Shown here: piece by piece, positions 22,879 through 32,935 of the stretch
How positions within the stretch are numbered: position 1 is the first letter of the stretch
How the letters are laid out: every line of letters starts with the position of its first letter
From: Vanrija pseudolonga
Lineage: Eukaryota > Basidiomycota > Tremellomycetes > Trichosporonales > Trichosporonaceae
NCBI RefSeq assembly: GCF_020906515.1
Contig: NC_085852.1
Coordinates: forward strand, 2,480,001-2,544,000
Length of the DNA stretch: 64,000 bases
Direction: 5' to 3'
Notes under the pieces: generated by a model
Seen by the model: only the letters and a program-made list of their open reading frames with translations
Told to the model about the DNA's origin: nothing
Databases searched by the model: none
Position numbers and translations under genes: made by a program

Positions 22879-24349
22879 CTAGTCCCTCTCCCACGACCAG
22901 CAGTCGATTCCAGAGAACCACTGGTCAAACTCGCGCAGCATGCGGCGCCTCCTCTCGTCGTTGCGCACATCGACTGGACCCCGGTGAGGTGTTGAGCCCA
23001 GCGTCTTGCGGTCTGAAGCGTACGCGGTCAGGCGGGACCACTGCGCGCCGCTGAAGGCATTGGCGTCACCCGAGCAGAGGCGCGCAATCTGGAGCTGGAT
23101 CTCGCGCGGCAGGTCGAGCAGCGGGAATGTTTGGCGAGGCACGGGGCGCAATGCCTTGAGTGCCCTCGATGGCCAGCGCTTGTGCGACTTGCTGGGCTGC
23201 ACAACGGTCGCCTCCGTGGCTGGCAGCTTGAGACCGTGCACAATGATTCGCGTCGGCGCCAGTGCCCGCACAGCAGCCACCCTCACCCGCCAGGCGAGGT
23301 CGCCATTGCGGTCACAGAGTCGACGGCCTCGATCGATGGGGGGAGGGGGTATTTCGAACATGCCTGGCACCACGGTGAAAAGCCTGGGCAGCACATCAAA
23401 GGTTGTGAGACCGGAGTTCCCGCCTTCAAGGCCGTCGAGGAGCTCTCGCACGTCATCTTCTCCAAGCCCATGAGTCCTCATCTCGAAATCGTGGAGCCTT
23501 CGGCCCCGCGGTGAGGTGAAGAAGCCGACGATGGCTGGGAGGCATTCTGCGCCGACTTGGCACCCGCCAACGTCGAGTCCGCGTAGACATGGTGCGTCGA
23601 GCAAGTTGAACAGCTGGATGACTCCTGAGGATGTTAGGGGGTTGTCTGACAGCGACAGGCTTTGCAGGCCCGAGTTGTTGAGGTGCGTGACGGCTTGGCG
23701 CAGAGTATCTGCGTCTTGGAGCTGCCCAAACGCTTCAGCACGGCATCGACTCCGTCACTCACCTTGAAGTTGTTGCACTCGAGAAAGACCTCTGTCAAGC
23801 TCCAGTCCTGACTTGCGTACGTGAGCACTGCACAGAGCCCCTCGTCGCCAATGTCATTCTGGTTGAGCCGGAGAATGCTGATTCCTCGGAAGGAGCGCGG
23901 CAAGAAAGGTACAGGCTCTTCCTGCGGCGTCCGGCCCAAGACGCTCAGCAATTGTACTTTGAGCCAGTTGTGCACACGGCATCGCGGGAGAACAGCCACT
24001 GTGCTACTGGGATGAGAAGCCTCGGCCACTGCAAACTGCCGCGGCTCATCCACTACAGTGAGCCATTTACCGAGGCCGGCCATGAGCACGCGCGCCCCCT
24101 CGTCACCCAGCTCGATGTGAGTTGCGTCGACCCATCCGGTGCTGCGCGTCAAGACCCGCACAAGAGCCTGTGCTACGAGCAGCGTCAGGTAGACCCCTCA
24201 AGCCCAACAACCCGGTACTCACCGCCCGCAATCCCGTGTGGTGTGTAATGGTTGACTGTCACCATCTCCATGTGGAGATTGGGGAGGGGCAAGACGCGAG
24301 CACGTTCAGATTGGGTGTGGGGTGGGGCGTTGAAATAAGATGAAGACAT
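22879..24349 (-). CDS. LRR-E: leucine-rich-repeat protein with C-terminal F-box-like motif
   Basis: Model: complement(22879..23721, 23763..24172, 24223..24349), 459 aa, introns of 50 and 41 bases at the two family sites. Exon 1 (42 codons plus one base) is longer than in the other members and ends in Gly-Gly phase 1. Exon 2 carries 'HIELGDEGARVLMAGL' and 'NDIGDEGLCAVLTYASQD'. Exon 3 has 'LSLSDNPLTSSGVIQLF' and 'LDVGGCQVGAECLPAI', then 'DRNGDLAWRVRVAAVRAL' / 'APTRIIVHG' and the F-box-like 'LPREIQLQIARLCSGDANAF'. The LRR section is shorter than in LRR-B. The exon 2 acceptor used (TAG|CA) gives the family-consistent 'AQAL'. Function unknown. Confidence 0.83.
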
Positions 24350-24414
24350 TGTTGGATTATTGTGGATAGAACAGTTCGATGGCGAGTGCAAAGTGTGGTT
24401 GTGGTTGCTTCATA

Positions 24415-24415
24415 A

Positions 24416-24446
<31 letters not shown>

Positions 24447-24449
24447 TGC
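24415..24449. repeat. GCT trinucleotide microsatellite
   Basis: About eleven GCT units with one GTT interruption, upstream of LRR-E. Not in a supported coding frame. Confidence 0.9.
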
Positions 24450-24621
24450 ACGCAGTGCGAAGAAGCACAGTACCAGTCGATCTGTCAATGACGCTGGGGT
24501 CGCGTTGTCGCACCGCACAGCCTCGGCGAGGCTTTACACAAGGATGCTTGGGAACATGTGTTCGTGACCACAGACCTACCTGTCCTCATGCACACTCGTG
24601 TCGTCACGACCATTGTCGCTT

Positions 24622-24690
24622 TCGTCGTCGTCGTCGTCGTCGTCGTCGTGGCTGCTGCTGTTGTTGTTGTTGTTGTTGTTGTCGTCGTCA
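24622..24690. repeat. Compound GTC / GCT / GTT microsatellite
   Basis: A run of GTC units passes into GCT, then into about seven GTT units, then back to GTC. Open frames across it translate only to Val or Thr runs and are not called as genes. Confidence 0.9.
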
Positions 24691-24987
24691 AGAGCCAGAC
24701 GGAGTGGACCACCAAAGTGGAGGTTGTTCACCACCACCCCACCCTGACATAACCGGCCGTCCGCGGCGTCTGGTGAGCGCGTCGATCAAACGTGTTGCCC
24801 GCCCACGTCGCGTCGTGACCCATGCCCGAACAACTCAATCATCATCCACAACCTTTTGCCTTGCTTGCATTCTCTACAACAACATTACACCGCGTCGTTG
24901 ACTGACGTGGATTAAAAGCTGCAGGCAACACGCACCTGCTTGGCCCGCCTCCTCGTCCGCCCGCTCCGCACAGCACCGACCCCGACG

Positions 24988-26336
24988 ATGGACTCGCGTC
25001 TCGCTTTCCTCAAGGCGCCGCTGCCCAAGGCCAAGGCTGCGCCGAAGGCTCCAGCAGACTCAACCTCGACGAACGGCGCCGTCGCGACACCAGCAGCACC
25101 CTCGGTCCCCCACCGACACAGCTTTGAGCACGCGAAGAGCGGCGCACAGGGCACCGTGCTCGTTGACTACTGGCCCGCGCGGCACGGCGTAGACTCGCCA
25201 CCCGAGCATGTGCTCGTCTTCATCCCAGGTGAGTTGCACTTGAGCGGCCGACGCTGACACACGCCCAGGCAACCCCGGTCTCCCAGACTACTACCACAAG
25301 TTCCTGAACAATCTGTACGACCAGCTGCCAGACTCGTACGCGATCATCACGTCGTCGCACGTCGGCGGGGACCCGTCGGTCGATGCGCCCGAGGAGCCGC
25401 TCAACATTCACCAGCAGACGACGACCAAGGTCGAGTTTGTCGAGGCCCTCCAGGACTCCCTCGGCCACTGGGCCAAGGAGCACCGCGCCGACGAGCCCAA
25501 GCTCAGCATCTCGGCGCACTCGATGGGCACCTGGATGACCGTCGAGCTTCTCAAGCGCGTAAAGGGCATTCACGCCGCGTACCTCCTCTTCCCGACGCTC
25601 GGCTGGATCTCAAACTCGTACAACGGCTGGAAGCTCTGGGTAAGTGATACCCGTGCCTCCGCGGCTCGGGGCCCGGTTCTGCGGGATATGGGGCGGGTCG
25701 TAGCTGTGTCGAGAACCAGGCCGTCGGCCTTCGTAACGCCACGCTCTCCTGATTTCGGCTAACATTCCCAGCCCATGTTCCACAGGCCGTTCCGCACCGC
25801 GATCCCGTACCTTGCCCACGTCGCGCCTTACCTCCCAACGTACGCGCGCCTGCCGGCGCCAACCCAGGCGCTCGTGTCGTCCTACGAGACTCTCAAGCAC
25901 GTCCTGCACCTCGCCCACTCGGAGATGGAGATTATCCGCACACCGGACCAGGCATTCTTCCTGGGCCAGACTGATCTGCCCGAGGGGCAGGGCGTTCACG
26001 GCCTCTGGTCGAGCGGAAACCTCGACGGCTGGGTCGGCAAGGACGGCCCGCTCATCCGCGAGTGGCTTGGCGAGAAGCGCGCGCAGACGATCGAGGCGCC
26101 ACATGCCTTCTGCACCAGTGAGTCGCATGTGACACTAGCTCAGAAGCTGATATCACCCAGGCCGGCGCCACTCGAAGAACGTCGCGGACCACGTCGCGCG
26201 CTGGATGTTGGGCTCGAAGCACCCCGACGCCGACACTGGCCGCGTCCATTCGGTCGAGAACGGCACCACGCAGACGAAAAACGGAAAGAAGCGATCCGCA
26301 AGATCCAGGAGCAGGAGCACCCCCTATTCTCGGTGA
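24988..26336 (+). CDS. Lipid-droplet-associated hydrolase (LDAH family)
   Basis: Model: join(24988..25228, 25269..25639, 25772..26117, 26161..26336), 377 aa. It is an alpha/beta hydrolase of the LDAH type, associated with lipid droplets and thought to act on sterol or other lipid esters. Marks: oxyanion-side 'FIPGNPGLPDYYHKFL', the nucleophile elbow 'ISAHSMGTW' with Ala where most relatives have Gly, and 'YLLFPTLGWISNSYNG' just after it. The conserved 'HAFCTS' with the C-terminal catalytic His and a Lys/Arg/Ser-rich tail end the protein. The N terminus (about 45 residues of Ala/Pro/Lys) is not conserved. The fourth exon is short, and its end depends on the stop at 26,334. Confidence 0.82.
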
Positions 26337-26591
26337 GCGTGGGTGCGGGCTTGTACGCATGGGTTGTAGATGCTAGAGACGACTTATGGATGAGTGACGC
26401 CAACGACGCCGACGGCCACCGAGGCCGAGAGACGGGAGCAAACGCAATCTTATCAGTGACAGAAATTTTCTCCAAACCCCGGCTCGTCGCCCGACCTACG
26501 CGGCCGTCAACCAGTCACAAGCGAGCGTCTCAATGACTACAGGAGCAAAAGGAAGCTCTGCTGTGCTGGCTGGTACGTCGTCGCCGCCTGC

Positions 26592-26595
26592 AAAA
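26592..26595 (-). terminator. Pol III T-run after the second tRNA pair
   Basis: AAAA on the plus strand gives TTTT 2 bases after the minus-strand tRNA-Ala end, matching the first locus. Confidence 0.6.
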
Positions 26596-26597
26596 GC

Positions 26598-26700
26598 TGG
26601 ACGAGTTAGGAATCGAACCAAAGACCTTGTCAAGTAGGTAGACTGACATCCTCGGATGTCTCGTGCTAATGACACGCTCTACCAACTGAGCTACACGCCC
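26598..26700 (-). tRNA. tRNA-Ala(AGC) with intron
   Basis: On the minus strand the gene opens 'GGGCGTGTAGCTCAGTTGG' and closes 'GGTTCGATTCCTAACTCGT' plus CCA-like end. The anticodon stem TGTCA/TGACA encloses TTAGCA...T, giving AGC and an intron of about 30 bases. Apart from the wobble base and the intron it is almost the same as tRNA-Ala(CGC) at 10.2 kb. Confidence 0.94.
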
Positions 26701-26722
26701 GGGAGTTGCGCACGTCTGTGCT

Positions 26723-26809
26723 AGGCCACGACGGGGATCGAACCCGCAATCTCATGATTACTGCTGCTACGAGTCGTAGTCATACGCCTTGCCATTGGGC
26801 CACGCGACC
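26723..26809 (-). tRNA. tRNA-Arg(ACG) with intron, second copy
   Basis: This matches the copy at 10,061-10,147 except for one base in the 15-base intron (T to A). It lies upstream of tRNA-Ala on the same strand with a 22-base spacer, the same order as at the first locus. Confidence 0.95.
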
Positions 26810-27640
26810 ATGGAGATGGTGGTCGGGGGTGGGTTTTAAGCCGTCGGTTGGCCGTCGGATCTCGGCGGCCTTGGGCTGGGGCTCTTCTCAGAGACTCTGG
26901 TTGTTCATCGACACTTCCTCAGGGTACCGAGACTCGCGTGTTGGGTGGTTACTGACCCCCCCCCCCCCCCCGGACTCGTCTCCCCCACCCATCCTCCCCC
27001 ACCTGGCACGACTCACATGATTGACTCAAGCCCGGCCGCCAGGTGACTATGCCTTGTCGGTCCACCGCCACGAAGGCGGACCGCAGGGACTTCTGCCCAG
27101 TGACTCTGGCGGTGAGGGCAGGGCCGTGGTGGCTGGGGTGGCGGGCAGCCAGCTGGCGGTAGCGAGCGGTCCGCAGCTGCTGTTCTCTAATCGTGCGCGC
27201 CGCCACATCAATTCATGCCGCGCTGCCGTTTCCAGCTCCTGCCAGCTTCCAGTCGACCGAGTGCCCGGGGTGTGTCCGAAACACGCAGTCGAATGCACAC
27301 GTGCAGCCGGCCTACAAACACGTCAGCCAGGCATAAACATTGCCACGCCTGTTGTACCTGCAATCGTGGAAATATACCGTGGTGACTGTTCTGGCAGCCA
27401 CGGTCCTGTCCCATGACGATGCCAAGACCTGGCGTTCCCCTTCATTGAAGGCCAGTACTTGATAATTGACACGAGACCCGGCGGCCGCGGTGTGGCGTCG
27501 TTTACAGGGCTCACCTTCCAGCGCCCGCTGTGGCAGCTGGCCTCATGGACACATTTGCATATCTAGTGGACATAAGAGCACATAAACGTACCTGGGGAAT
27601 CAAGCAACCTTCCCCCACCCCACCGCATCATCAGCCCACC
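26810..27640. other. Intergenic with poly-C tract
   Basis: About 830 bases between the tRNA pair and the CPL1-like array. A run of 16 Cs lies at 26,956-26,971. No gene is supported. Confidence 0.5.
26956..26971. repeat. Poly-C tract of 16
   Basis: Homopolymer of 16 Cs on the plus strand; length may be unstable or subject to sequencing error. Confidence 0.9.
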
Positions 27641-28082
27641 ATGATCAACTGGTTCTTCGCCATCGCTCCCTTCGCATGGCTCGCATCGGTCGCGGCTCAA
27701 ACTTCCAACCCCAGTTTCCTCGGATGCATGAGCCTTTTCTGGTGGAATGTGGATCCCCAGTATTTTGATTTCCCCACCCAGTGGTGGGACGAGAACATCC
27801 CGGATGATTCGCCCGCAGGATGCCAGGCGAGCTGAGAGCTTGCTCGCCGAGCTGCAAAGCACTGACAATGCCTAGGGCCCCTGCGTCAGCGTTTCTGAAT
27901 TCCAAGGACAACAGGGTTATGCGTAATACTACCCCGGGCGGTGCTCATGACCCTGCTAACACCCGCGAAGTTGCACCGCCATTCCCGGCATCGCCAGCGT
28001 TGCGTGCATCCGGGGACAGTGTGAAGTGCAGTCATGCCAAGGGGGGCGGAGTCTGCAGGATGGTGTCTGCGTTAGATCATAG
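27641..28082 (+). pseudogene. CPL1-A: decayed CPL1-like gene with internal deletion
   Basis: The 5' part is clear: ATG at 27,641, hydrophobic signal 'MINWFFAIAPFAWLASVAAQ', then 'LGCMSLFWWNVDP', matching exon 1 of the neighbours. A remnant of exon 2 follows in which stop codons interrupt the YYPG region. The last exon is recognisable near 27,970-28,082 ('CTAIPGIASVACIRG', ending 'DGVCVRS'). The middle, including the disordered linker and the first half of the CPL1-like domain, is missing. The remnant is 442 bases, against 1,218 for intact CPL1-B. It is probably not functional, although a short secreted peptide from exon 1 is conceivable. Confidence 0.75.
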
Positions 28083-28832
28083 ATTGTACAGTACGGTGAG
28101 GCGGTATGGACACTTTTTGCTTCACTTTGGTCGTGCAGGCGACAGAAGTTTCGAAAGTGTGTTTCTTTTGGCGGGGTCCCCGACCTCTACACTCACTTGC
28201 AGCCCGTACAGTACAAATTGCTCGTGACGTCCCCCAAAATGACTTGCTCGCACGGCCAGCCCTGCACCCAGGATAGTGCCAAGACCTGGCTAATCGAAAC
28301 TGAATTCCGCCGGATTCTGTCGAAACGCCCAGGGCGTCGCCACCAGAGGGCAAGTTTCAAGGCTCAAAGTTGTGGCGCCAAGCCCTTCGCGGGTTATTCA
28401 AGGACGCGCGCCTGGCTGGATGGCTGATCTGCGCCAGAGATCACATTGACACAGGGGGGCGCGCTTTGGGGGAGAGAATCGCTGAAAGAAAGCCGTTGGA
28501 GGGCGTGCAGACAGTGGCACTCAAAGACGCCCGTTGGTGGCTGGAGTTGGTTGCCTTGACAGAAGACTGGACGAACGCGTTGATGGAAGGGTTGCATGGA
28601 AGGGCATCGCCAGACGGCTGCCTGAGACATTGGCCCACCCCCAATTGACAGATGACGAGCGAGTATAGGTCAATGATCCTGCAACTCGTCGATTCCACTC
28701 CATCATGGGCCAGGAGGCGTCACGCCGCCTCACAGGGAGCTCCATCCAGATTGAGTCATTAATGAGAAGTCAACGCCCAGCCGGCAGGCTATCTAACCTC
28801 GTCGCGTCATATCGTGCGGTGGAGAACGAGGG
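28083..28832. other. Spacer between CPL1-A and CPL1-B
   Basis: No supported gene; open frames are short and overlapping. It ends at the CPL1-B TATA box. Confidence 0.5.
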
Positions 28833-28838
28833 TATAAA
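28833..28838 (+). promoter_or_regulatory. TATA box of CPL1-B
   Basis: TATAAA lies 56-61 bases before the ATG of CPL1-B. CPL1-D keeps the same motif at a similar distance from its lost start. Confidence 0.55.
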
Positions 28839-28893
28839 AGCGACTCGCCCGCATCCAACCTCCCCAACAACTCGCATTTCCTCTCCCCTCACC

Positions 28894-30111
28894 ATGCTCG
28901 GCTTGGTCCCAGCGCTCGCAGCACTCGCTGGTGCCGCCTCCGTCGCGGCCCAGGCCAACCCCAACGCCCTGTCATGCTTGTCCCAAACGTGGTGGGACAA
29001 CTACCCTGACGCGAATAATGTCAGGCCCAACCTATTTCCCAATCCCTCATACCCAGACTCCTCGGCCGGATGCGAGGTGAGATGACATTGAACGGTACCA
29101 AAGGATGGCTACCGACCACCTCACAGGCCCTGTGCGGAGACACCAACACCGAACGCAGAGGATTTGCATTCTACAAACCGGGATTCTGCTCCTGCTCCAA
29201 TTTGTTCTCGGACGGCCAGTTCTACAACGAGGCGACGGACACTGTTGAAAACTACCTTACGGACCGTGAGTGTTTTATTTCGGATCGTGGTCTGGGGGCT
29301 GGCTTATCCATCCACAGCTGTCGACGCCTACGGCACTTGCGACGCCAACTCGATGACAGTTTTCTGGTTGAATGATCCACCCGAGTGGTACCCCTTCGAC
29401 AAGCGCTTCGCCCCCTTCACCGTGTGCATGAACGAACCCCTACCATCAGAGAGTATTTTCTACTACAAGGGTAACTTTCCTGATTACTGCTACTTCCCCT
29501 GCAAGGAGAGGGGGGGGAACAGCATGGCCATGCGGCTGGTCAACTTTGACCCGGGCTATGGAATGCCCCAGAACAGCACCACCGACTGGAATGTGGTCAT
29601 GGAGTGCCAGTGCTTCGTGACGCCCCCTGGAAGCCCGCCGCCTGCCGCAAACGGAAACTGCAAGTACGACTCGTACTTGTGGTACAACTCGGACATCGCT
29701 GTCTCCCCGAGCACGGTTGCGATGCGGCGTCGCCGGTCGAAGGCGATGCCGCAAGAGCGCCTGCACCGCCCACACACCGAGAGCGAGTACCATCTCGCGC
29801 TGTGCCCGCACCCACGACGCGCCTGTACCGTCCCTGACACGAATGCGTACGAGTGTGTCGACACGGCCGAGGAGCTCGAGTCGTGTGGCGGGTGTGTGCA
29901 CGGCGAGTATGGCGTCATGGCCAACGTGACCATGTTTGGGCAAGAGTGAGTGGCTTGGGGGATGAGGACTGGAGACCAGCTGATTGACACCTCCATCAGT
30001 TGCACTGCTATTCCCGGCGTGGCAGAGGTCGCATGCGTGCTGGGAAACTGCGATGTGCGGTCGTGCCAGCGCGGCCTGACGCTCAAGAACGGGGCGTGTG
30101 TTAGAAATTAG
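28894..30111 (+). CDS. CPL1-B: secreted cysteine-rich CPL1-like protein
   Basis: Model: join(28894..29076, 29127..29265, 29318..29945, 30000..30111), 353 aa, introns of 50, 52 and 54 bases. Signal peptide: 'MLGLVPALAALAGAASVAAQ'. The N-terminal Cys-rich region has 'CLSQTWWDNYP', 'YKPGFCSCSNLF' and 'DAYGTCDANS'. A basic linker ('MRRRRSKAM') follows. The C-terminal CPL1-like domain reads 'LALCPHPRRACTVPDTNAYE', then 'ELESCGGCVHGEYG' and 'DCTAIPGVAEVACVLGNC', ending 'NGACVRN'. In Cryptococcus the founding member Cpl1 is a secreted protein tied to virulence and macrophage responses. The role of this paralogue is unknown. It probably folds through disulphides in the secretory pathway. Confidence 0.88.
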
Positions 30112-30866
30112 ACTGCAGAACTTTTCATCATGAACATTGGTTTGGCCGCAGATTCTGCGCGGAGAAGATTGCTCGGAGTGGCTGAGACTGTGTCGGGGCC
30201 GCGGAACGAGTGACACGCGAGACAGACGAGACCGACGAAGAATGCAGCCGCGCGGTCTGCCACCAGTATGCAGGTACGACACGAGCAGATCACGAGATGT
30301 CACTGACTGTCCGATGCCAAGACAAGGCTGCCGTCGAGGGTCGCCACTGAATTTGCGCGGGAGAGACGTCGAAACGCCATCAACCCTAAACGCCACCGGC
30401 GCCTTTCAAGGAGCTGCCGCCAAGCCAGGAACGCGGCGACATTCAAAGGATCGACGAGCGAGCATTGCACAACGGCGCTGGCGAGTGCTATGACAACGAT
30501 ACGGGGCTTGCAGGTGGGGTTGGAGGCTGATTTGGCCCAGAGAACCCGGCGTTTGAGCTGTTCGAGCACTTGGGCGCCGTGTCAGCTTGAGAGAGAGGCT
30601 GTGGGGTCTGGTCAGCAGCGTCTATTCGGTCGTTGACGCGGCTGGGCGGGTGGGCAGGTGCAGTGCGCCTCTTCAGATCTTTGGCACCGGTCAGCGCCAT
30701 TTTGAGTCATACGAGACCACCATCTGAGAACAACACCGCCTCAGCTGTATCCTCTGCCCCTACACTCTACACGAGCCCCTCGGGCGGCCAAGGTGGGAGA
30801 ATAAAACTCTTCGCCACTGTCAGCAACCTCCCATGTGTCGTTCTCCTCCTCCTCTCTCGAGCAACC
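30112..30866. other. Spacer between CPL1-B and CPL1-C
   Basis: No gene supported. Pieces of the 3' flank resemble the spacer after CPL1-C (for example 'CCAGGAACGC' followed by 'CATTCAA(A)GGAT'), so the duplicated unit included flanking DNA. An AATAAAA at about 30,800 lies where the CPL1-B TATA box sits. Confidence 0.5.
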
Positions 30867-32079
30867 ATGCTCGGCCTGATTTCAGCCCTTGTGCCACTGG
30901 CATGGCTCACCACGTTCGTCGCGGCACAGACACCAGAGCCGGACCCACTGTTCATCGGATGTCTGAGCAAGGAGTGGTGGCAGAAGCACCCGGAGGCACC
31001 CAACTATCCCAACAAGTGGGGTTGGGTTCAGGAGGACTCCAACGCACAATGTCAGGTTCGTCGTCTTGTTCAAGTCGCGGACATTGAACAGACTCAGGAC
31101 TACTGTTCTAGCTCTGGTTACGGAAACGGCTTCTCGTACTACTCTCCCCAGTTCTTCGCCTGCTCGAACTGGTTCCTCCCTGGCCAGGTGACCGACCCGG
31201 ACACGGGAGAGACTATCAACCTGATGACAAACCGTGATTATATCAGATGATCGCTGTGTCTATAAGTATCAGGGTGCTAACTCCCCCAGCGGTCGACGCC
31301 TACGGCACGTGCGACGAAAACTCGGTGACTGTGTCCTGGGTGAACACGTTTGGGGCCAACCGCCGCTTCTGGTGGTTCAGCGTGTGCCTCCCTGAAATGC
31401 TCCCCAACGCCAAAGCCTTTGTCTCCTCAACCACAGGCAACATCAAGGCTGACTGCTATGATTATTGCCGAACAATGGGCACGAGCATGGCGCTTAGGGT
31501 GGAGGGATTCTACCCCCCAAACCTCGGAGGACCGCCCAGCCACCTGGTCACCGCTTTCGAGTGCGCCTGCTACGACAGGCCAAATGACGGGCCAGCAACG
31601 CCGAGCAACAACTGCCAATGGAACTCGTGGCTCCTATACAACGACAACCTGCCCCTTGAGCCGAGCCCGGCCGCCAACAGGCGGCGACGTCTCAAAGAGC
31701 AGCATCAGCAGAACCGCCGCCGGTTCAACGGCATCGGCGATCGCGGACAGCACCACCTCGCCCTGTGTCCCCGGCCGACCTTGGCCTGCGCCGTTCCCGG
31801 CACGGACGGGTACGAGTGCGTCGACACGTCGCTGGAGCTCGAGTCGTGCGGCGGGTGTGTCCACGGCGAGTATGGCGTGGCGGCCAACGGAACCTCATTT
31901 GGGCAAGAGTCAGTACTTACTCGCGAGCGGAAGACAGGATCCCTGCTGAAACTCCATCCAGCTGCACGGCTATTAATGGGGTGGCAGACGTCGGATGTGT
32001 GGGTGGGAAGTGCTCTGTACGGTCTTGCCAGCGTGGCTTGGCGCTCAAGGACGGCGCGTGCGTTAGAAGTGGACTCTAG
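30867..32079 (+). CDS. CPL1-C: secreted cysteine-rich CPL1-like protein
   Basis: Model: join(30867..31055, 31098..31233, 31290..31908, 31962..32079), 353 aa, the same length as CPL1-B and with introns at the same sites (42, 56 and 53 bases). Signal peptide: 'MLGLISALVPLAWLTTFVAA'. The N-terminal part has 'GCLSKEWWQKHPEAPNYPN', 'YYSPQFFACSNWF' and 'DAYGTCDENS'. The CPL1-like domain reads 'LALCPRPTLACAVPGTDGYE', 'ELESCGGCVHGEYG', 'DCTAINGVADVGCVGGKC', ending 'DGACVRSGL'. Intron 1 is 42 bases with no stop, so read-through would add 14 residues; paralogues show it is normally an intron. The donor of intron 2 (GTGATT) and of intron 3 (GTCAGT) are weaker than usual. Confidence 0.87.
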
Positions 32080-32877
32080 AACCTCATGGACGTTGATTGG
32101 TCGCAGAGTCGGCTGGAAGAAGCTTTCAGGGAGTGGCTGACAACGCGTCGCACCAACTGATCGCGCGCGTAGCGTGCCATCCACCGGGTGTGGAAGCTGG
32201 CCATCAGCATGCATGGCGCCATGACCACGTCTTGTTGACCAGCCCAGCTGATGGATGCCAAGGGGTCGGTCGAGGTTGGGCTCCGAATTGCTGGCGGGCA
32301 GCACCGTCGATCCGTCGAATGAATTGGAACGCCACATCGGTTATCGGAACGATTAAGCTCGTGATATGTAACCGGCGCGAACCAGGAACGCCGACACGCG
32401 AGGCATTCAAGGATAGGTGACACGAACGCGACGAGCCACGGCACCCGAGTCGATTAGACCCAGGAAACAGGGTGTGCAAGGACCTTGGAACTTTTCCAGC
32501 TACGCCATCCTGCAACGCGCGAAAATCGCATTCCAGGATCGGCGACCACCCCGGGGCCGATGATCAGAGGTTGCAGGAAACTGGGCCTCCAGGCACGTCT
32601 CGCCACTTCTGGCTGTACCAGCTGGCAAGAGGTATATAGTGGCGTCCGCTCTGTACTGTAGGGCGCCGGTTCTCGGCAGTGGCATCCGGTGTTGACGCGC
32701 ATGAGGGGTGAAAGTGGCGCCTGCCCAGGTATTTGTGGTCGGTCAGAATGCCACCACAAAACAATCAACCATGCCTTCCACCACAGGCAATAGGTAGACT
32801 GCATGACCTCACACGGATGGGAGGTTGCCAGACCTTGCCCCAACGGGACGTTGCCATACGTCGGCCTCATGGGAGGC
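32080..32877. other. Spacer between CPL1-C and CPL1-D
   Basis: No gene supported; partly similar to the spacer after CPL1-B. It ends at the CPL1-D TATA box. Confidence 0.5.
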
Positions 32878-32883
32878 TATAAA
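32878..32883 (+). promoter_or_regulatory. TATA box of CPL1-D
   Basis: TATAAA in 'GGAGGCTATAAAACC', at the spacing seen for CPL1-B relative to the ancestral start site (now ACG at 32,936). Confidence 0.5.
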
Positions 32884-32935
32884 ACCATGCCGCGGCCAAC
32901 ACAATCTCCCGTATTCTCCTCACTCTTCAACCACC

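Larger units (their letters stand above)
24350..24987. other. Divergent promoter region with trinucleotide repeats
   Basis: Between the start of LRR-E and the start of the lipid-droplet hydrolase. It holds the two trinucleotide microsatellites listed below; otherwise nothing is recognised. Confidence 0.6.

Noticed and set aside
24485-24752. Poly-Val and poly-Thr open frames over the GTC/GTT microsatellite
   Set aside because: They are translations of the simple repeat only.
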